From positions 33,425,446 through 33,489,445 of the forward strand of contig CM043969.1 in assembly GCA_014529385.2 (NCBI GenBank): 64,000 bases of DNA. The letters are read 5' to 3'. A program made the translations under genes and the position numbers. Below are positions 60,134-64,000 of this stretch, one piece after another. Each line of letters opens with the position of its first letter. The first letter of the stretch is position 1. Origin of the DNA: Adiantum capillus-veneris. Its lineage: Eukaryota; Streptophyta; Polypodiopsida; Polypodiales; Pteridaceae. The notes beneath the pieces were generated by a model. The model was given only the letters and a program-made list of their open reading frames with translations. It was not told the DNA's origin and searched no databases.

Positions 60134-60484
60134 TAGGAAATTTCAGATGTCATTTGGAGGGCCATATGAAGAGAGAGAATAATAGAGCGCGTCCAATGAG
60201 CACGAAGGCTACGTTACGTAGGAAAGTATGTGGAAAGACTCAAAAAATAGGAAAATAGCATAAAACTTTCACAAATCTAGGATTGTAGCATCGTAATTTC
60301 CTTCCTTTTACCGAGCTTTTAGGTGCTTGCATGTGGTCCCACTTCTGATATTCTCTTATGGTTATTAACGTACTGGAGGGTGACCATTAAGCCCGCACAA
60401 GATATTGGAATTCTAAAATACTTTCCCTCCATTAGAATGCTTTCAAAGTGAATCTCCCTCCACTAAAGCTTTTCTCTGAGAGCT
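60134..60484. promoter_or_regulatory. Divergent promoter region within the CACTA element
   Basis: About 350 bases between the starts of two genes pointing away from each other. AT-rich, with no clear TATA box in either direction. Inferred from layout only. Confidence 0.4.
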
Positions 60485-61905
60485 ATGGCTTCCACGTCTT
60501 CTCGCCCAAGAGGCTCCAGGTGTTTACTGTCTCTCACACCAGCAACCAACAACTGCACTTTGCCTAGAAGGCCAAGTAGTAGCATATCCTCAATTACAAT
60601 ATCAGCTTCAATAAGTGCAAAGAACCAATGGGTTGGACAAAGGATAAACAAAGGTTCATGGGTCCTCATGCAACCAAGAAGACCCAAGAGGTCTAGTGGT
60701 ATCAACGTTTACCGCTCAGCATGGAAGGCCAGAGTGTTGGATTTCAAAGTTGAAATCGGCAAAAGATCTGTAAAGGAAGTTCTTGTTCAGCATGTGTTTA
60801 CCCATCCAGAGGTGATAGCAAACGGTGGAAATGTATCAAATATACATCAACCACGTTGCAATTGTAAGTACTCTTGACATGTGAACTTACTGATACTCTC
60901 ATTATAACTTTTCTTATATATTTTGCAATGTTTCTCCCGCTTGTTATGAGCAATGTCTCCATTCTTCATAGCTCAATTACATTAGATTTGTCATTTGTAC
61001 TTATTGATACTCTTAGTTTAACTCTTCTTATATATATTGCAGATGTTTATCCCTCTTCTTATGAGCAATGAGAGCCTGTGGAGTGCATAATAGGCCTCTT
61101 CCATGTTGTTCATGCCCACATTGGTTCTCCACAGTATTCAGGGAGGAGCAACAAAAGACTGGTTGATGAGGGAATATTTTTTTATGACCACTTCTACCAA
61201 CTCGGCTCAGGGAATAAGAATGGCATGTTGGTGAAAGTGCCTCTACCAACCGATTGGAACACTGTGGACTGGCCAGTTCCCGAGGAAACAATGGTGGAGG
61301 CAATGCGAAGTAAGCTCTACAAGGATATACAAAGGTCTCTACGTAGCTCTATTCCCACCAAACTGGTTAGAATTGCAAACTTTTGTCCTATTGCACTCTT
61401 CATAGAGCTGTTTCATAGCTACAACATCCGTGTTACGAAAACTATGTTCATGTGCAAGTCATTTCAGCAGTCATCCTGTGACAAACTTCTTGACAGAGGA
61501 TGGTATGCAAAGGAAGAGATTGGTTTACGGTGCGAGGTCGCACTTGATACTCTAGTTGTCAAGTACATGATTGCAAGCCAATCACTGTTACTCTCGTTTT
61601 GGTATATGCGATCACAAATGCTCAACGGTAAGTACATTCCTATGGACCAGGTTTCTGCAGGTTTGGAAGATAATCCTGGTGTGGATGTGGAAGTGCTTGA
61701 TAAAGAGCATGGCCTACTGTTGGTGGTTACAATAAGGGAGCTATGCAGTCTTCAGCATTTGCGGCATGACATAATTGAAGAGTCAATGGACAAGGACCTA
61801 TCAGATTTTTCCTTTTTCCTAGTTGGCCGTAAGGTGATGCGGCGAAGGGAAAAAGATATTTTGTGCAAAGAGTTGGATGGTCGGGTTGAAGTAGTGTCAA
61901 TGTAA
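60485..61905 (+). pseudogene. Unrecognised two-exon gene in the CACTA element
   Basis: Exon 1 from ATG 60485 to 60863 encodes a Ser/Arg-rich start (MASTSSRPRGSRCLLSL) then SAWKARVLDFKVEIGKRSV. Donor GTAAGT at 60864 and acceptor TTGCAG ending 61042 keep the frame. Exon 2 is open to TAA/TAG-type end at 61905 except for one TGA at 61069-61071. It contains IFFYDHFYQLGSGNKNGM, IPTKLVRIANFCPIALFIEL, SFQQSSCDKLLDRGWYAKEE and DFSFFLVGRKVMRRRE. Total about 400 residues. No family recognised, no membrane segment. It could be an accessory gene of this transposon group or a captured host gene. The lone TGA may be a recent disabling change. Confidence 0.5.
60887..61070. repeat. Imperfect duplication of a splice-acceptor region
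   Basis: 60887-60952 and 61001-61070 are similar (CTTA-TGATACTCT, TTCTTATATAT-TTGCA, ATGTTT-TCCC, TTATGAGCAATG). Only the second has the AG of TTGCAG, so only it can act as an acceptor. Confidence 0.75.
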
Positions 61906-62030
61906 CAGATATTCTTGTGAACCCAAGTGTATACAAATGACTTTCAAGACATGAAGTTTATTGAGGTCATTTTTCAATTGTGCCCTGTGAAAAAGTGTGC
62001 TTGAAATACATTTCTTTACCATGTCAAATC

Positions 62031-62034
<4 letters not shown>

Positions 62035-62068
<34 letters not shown>
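62035..62068. repeat. (CT)n microsatellite
   Basis: CT run between the convergent 3' ends of two genes. Confidence 0.93.
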
Positions 62069-62071
<3 letters not shown>

Positions 62072-62101
62072 GTTAGACAAGACAAAGACATGATAGAAGA
62101 G

Positions 62102-62665
62102 TCATCTTAATTCATTAGAAAGTACAAACTCGTCCGTGAACAATGGACTGAGATACAATTTCTGTAAGTATGGAATCAGAATGTCTTCAAGGTAAAAATC
62201 GAAGGAATACCCCTCGAAAGAAGGTGGTGAGATAGTTGTTCCCGACGGATTTAGTTCTCCCTTTTCAGGAGTATCATCAATCAGTAGTGTATTAGTTGCA
62301 TCAAAGGGTACACCAATTTGGCTAAACGGTTTGTACAAAAGAGGTAAGTGTGGTTTTTTAGGGTGGTAGTGGCCCTCAATGGTAACGCATTTTCTTTGAT
62401 CATACAAAAAGGCAAAATCTGACGTGTGAGCGTGGCATACACTGCAAACTATTGTAACTAGTGGCGACAAGTTTTGCCTTTGCATTGAAGACCATATGGC
62501 AAATCTGAAGCGCGGAAGAAGAAACTGAATAAATTCCTTGGTTCCTGGACGAACCACGACTCGACAAGTTCCCATCCAAAACGTTTGCAAATCCTCAAAG
62601 GGTTCTTTGTCACCGAGAGGCACCCGCATCAGCAGCAATCCATTGACATCCAAGATAATCAACCT
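62102..62665 (-). CDS. FCP1/NIF-like HAD phosphatase domain exon
   Basis: 187 codons. HAD motifs: I, ILDVNGLL (nucleophile Asp kept, second Asp replaced by Asn); II, FAIWSSM; a KKPHLPLL region likely with the motif III Lys; IV, LLIDDTP. NIF/FCP1-type phosphatases act on phosphoserine, classically in the RNA polymerase II tail. The motif I change suggests altered or lost catalysis. The domain ends with LEDILIPYLQKLY, typical for the family end. The exon joins the acidic linker in phase through an intron of 72 bases. Confidence 0.8.
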   Translation of the reverse strand, partial: RLIILDVNGLLLMRVPLGDKEPFEDLQTFWMGTCRVVVRPGTKEFIQFLLPRFRFAIWSSMQRQNLSPLVTIVCSVCHAHTSDFAFLYDQRKCVTIEGHYHPKKPHLPLLYKPFSQIGVPFDATNTLLIDDTPEKGELNPSGTTISPPSFEGYSFDFYLEDILIPYLQKLYLSPLFTDEFVLSNELR

Positions 62666-63931
62666 CTGTAAAAGTTGACAAGTACATATAAGTAGTTAGA
62701 AGCTGAACATATTTTTCCATACTTGAATAGACATTACCGGAACAACCGTATCTACAGGTAGCAAGGGTCCATACTGGGTCTCTGTAGTGTTCATGTCGTT
62801 GTTGCTCTCCTCTGCTTTATCTTCATAGTCATCATTCACATCTTCATCAGGGGTCTCCCCCATGGCTCTTTCTGCCTCATTCAAGGTTTCCTCCAAGGTC
62901 TTTTCCTCTCCCTCGGTTGATCGGCTTGCCTCATACATCCTTGCCTGATCCATATCAGTTTTCTCATCCCTAGGCCTGCTTTCCTCATCCATATCCTTTT
63001 GCTCATCTATAAGCCTGCTTTCCTCATCTTGGGTTTCAGCCATAGGCTCTTTTGGCTCCTCCACTGGCTGACTTGGCTCTTTCATTGTCTCCTCTGGTTG
63101 TACACTAGCACCTTCCATATGCTCATTTGACCTTTCCTCATCTTCTGCTGATATGACCCCCTCGGCCCGTTGTGATTCCACTGTATCAGATGCAGGGGTT
63201 TGTCATGGTGGCACGTCATGTTTTGTTAGATCAATAGTGCGGTCATCCAAGCCGCTATCTTCAAGCTCTCTGGGGCTAGACATAGTAAGCAGGTGTTGTA
63301 TTAAACTTACCCGGTATCTTTGCAAATAATCATATGTGTAGTTTTTTAAAGCACTCTGCAAAATTGAAAGACCACATTGTGAGAATTCTTTTATAGACTA
63401 AACCAAAACTAACTGAATGCATTGCCAAATGGGTACCTTAGTCATGAAAGGTTTTAATGCAAAGTAGCTTTGCAGGACATATTCTGCATGGAGAAGACAT
63501 CTCCAGCCGCAAGAATTTCCATCGGTTTGATTTGGGACAGGTACATCTTTGATTGGGGCCTTGTATAGTTCATACCTTCCACATAGCTTGCCATAGGCAA
63601 GCAACAACCTCTTTATACAACTGCACAAAGCAATGTCAAGATGTTAGCATGAGGCTTCAAATTTACATGGATATCTATAAGAAACACTTTTTGATACAAA
63701 ACACTTACAGCCTAATTTTAGGGTGGGTTTCTTTTATTGAATTGAACACCCACACTGCTGGTTGGTCAACATCAAGGCATATGAGACTCCAGTGATGGTT
63801 GTTCTCATATGGAAAGATGATGACAGTAACTTCCAGCATAGCACAGTGGAGAAACCAACTCTCAAAGGTCCCAGATGGACTGTTCTTTTGTCTAATAATC
63901 ACTGACATTTGTGGATCAAGAAGAAACACCT
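62102..63931 (-). CDS. Ulp1-type protease fused to an FCP1/NIF-like HAD domain
   Basis: Exons I infer: 63931-63709 (5' end probably beyond an acceptor at 63932), 63620-63437, 63355-62738 and 62665-62102. Introns start GTAAGT, GTACCC and GTAATG, and all joins keep one frame. First a C48 cysteine protease: FLLDPQMSVII, HHWSLICLDVD (catalytic His), VWVFNSI (Asn where Asp is usual) and QTDGNSCGWRCLLHAEYVL (Gln and catalytic Cys). Then a long acidic linker (EETMKEPSQPVEEPKEPM, DEDVNDDYEDKAEE). Then an HAD domain: RLIILDVNGLL, PGTKEFIQFLLPRFRFAIWS and LLIDDTPEKGELNP. Motif I has Asn for the second Asp. One TGA at 63203-63205 interrupts the linker; it may be a mutation or lie in an unused intron starting at the GTAAGT at 63310. 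Confidence 0.68.
63437..63931 (-). CDS. Ulp1 (C48) protease domain exons
   Basis: The two exons holding the protease part of the fusion gene. His (in HHWSL) and the Q-x5-C pair (Q and C in QTDGNSCG) are in the right order and spacing for Ulp1/SENP proteases, which remove SUMO from target proteins in the nucleus. Plant Mutator-like and CACTA elements often carry such domains. The Asp-to-Asn change in the VFNS strand could lower activity; Asn is tolerated in some relatives. The N-terminal part of the protein is not resolved at the window edge. Confidence 0.8.
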
Positions 63932-64000
63932 CTGTGTGGGTGTGAAGTGGGAGTTGACTTTTGATCAGGTTGCAGAGACTCTACCTGAGTTAGCAAACCT

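Larger units (their letters stand above)
58579..64000. mobile_element. CACTA (En/Spm) transposon, left part
   Basis: Begins CACTACAAGAGG, the classic CACTA terminus, after CTA (58576-58578), the expected 3-bp target duplication. A dense set of AGCGACG/CGTCGCT subterminal repeats follows. Inside are a plant Ptta/En/Spm-type transposase-related gene, an unknown gene and a Ulp1-type protease gene, a cargo often seen in plant DNA transposons. The large TNP2/TnpD transposase is not in view and should lie to the right, with the other terminus. Confidence 0.82.

Noticed and set aside
60019-60258. 79-codon plus-strand frame over the start of the TnpA-like gene
   Set aside because: Antisense shadow of exon 1 of a gene with good splice sites and a family match.

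Overview
This window looks like nuclear DNA of a flowering or other seed plant. Supporting signs are very long nested LTR retrotransposons of the Ty3/gypsy and Ty1/copia superfamilies, a CACTA (En/Spm) element with plant-type introns, very many (GA)n/(CT)n microsatellites, and almost no ordinary host genes. I saw no tRNA, rRNA, CRISPR or bacterial-type operon. The species cannot be named from the sequence.

Layout. Positions 1-2910 and 27269-27628 are two halves of an older element, C: an LTR-like block at 942-2032 plus an acidic coding relic. C is split by a giant Ty3/gypsy element, A (2911-27268), which has a perfect 5-bp target duplication CAGAT, 0.9-kb LTRs, gag, protease, RT, RNase H and integrase. 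A is unusual in several ways. It has two consecutive integrase-type H2C2 zinc domains, a second retropepsin-like domain after the integrase, a long coiled-coil accessory gene, and a recurring near-perfect palindrome in both non-coding flanks. A is itself split by a young Ty1/copia element (19942-25527, target duplication TCCCT, 0.78-kb LTRs) whose gag-pol frame has only two nonsense codons.

28002-28301 is a possible small host gene. 29186-40690 is an inverted copy of the C LTR, split by a second Ty3/gypsy element, B (29847-40252, minus strand), which has 1.5-kb LTRs, a nearly intact pol with two RNase H domains, and a 1.15-kb internal tandem duplication. Element D (42860-48167, target duplication AATAA) has very short 144-bp LTRs and a decayed interior. 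48785-50106 is a non-autonomous inverted-repeat element flanked by TTAA. 52952-58578 is a patchwork of gypsy relics between two 277-bp direct repeats.

From 58579 to the right edge lies the left part of a CACTA transposon. It starts with CACTACAAG and a cluster of AGCGACG subterminal repeats. It holds a three-exon minus-strand gene resembling the plant Ptta/En/Spm transposase family, an unrecognised plus-strand gene with a duplicated splice acceptor region, and a minus-strand gene. That last gene appears to join a Ulp1-type (C48) SUMO-protease domain, a long acidic linker and an FCP1/NIF-like HAD phosphatase domain in one reading frame across several introns. This fusion, together with the domain duplications in element A, is the most novel content of the window.

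The order of insertion can be read directly: copia into A into C; B into the inverted C LTR; CACTA into the right-hand 277-bp repeat.
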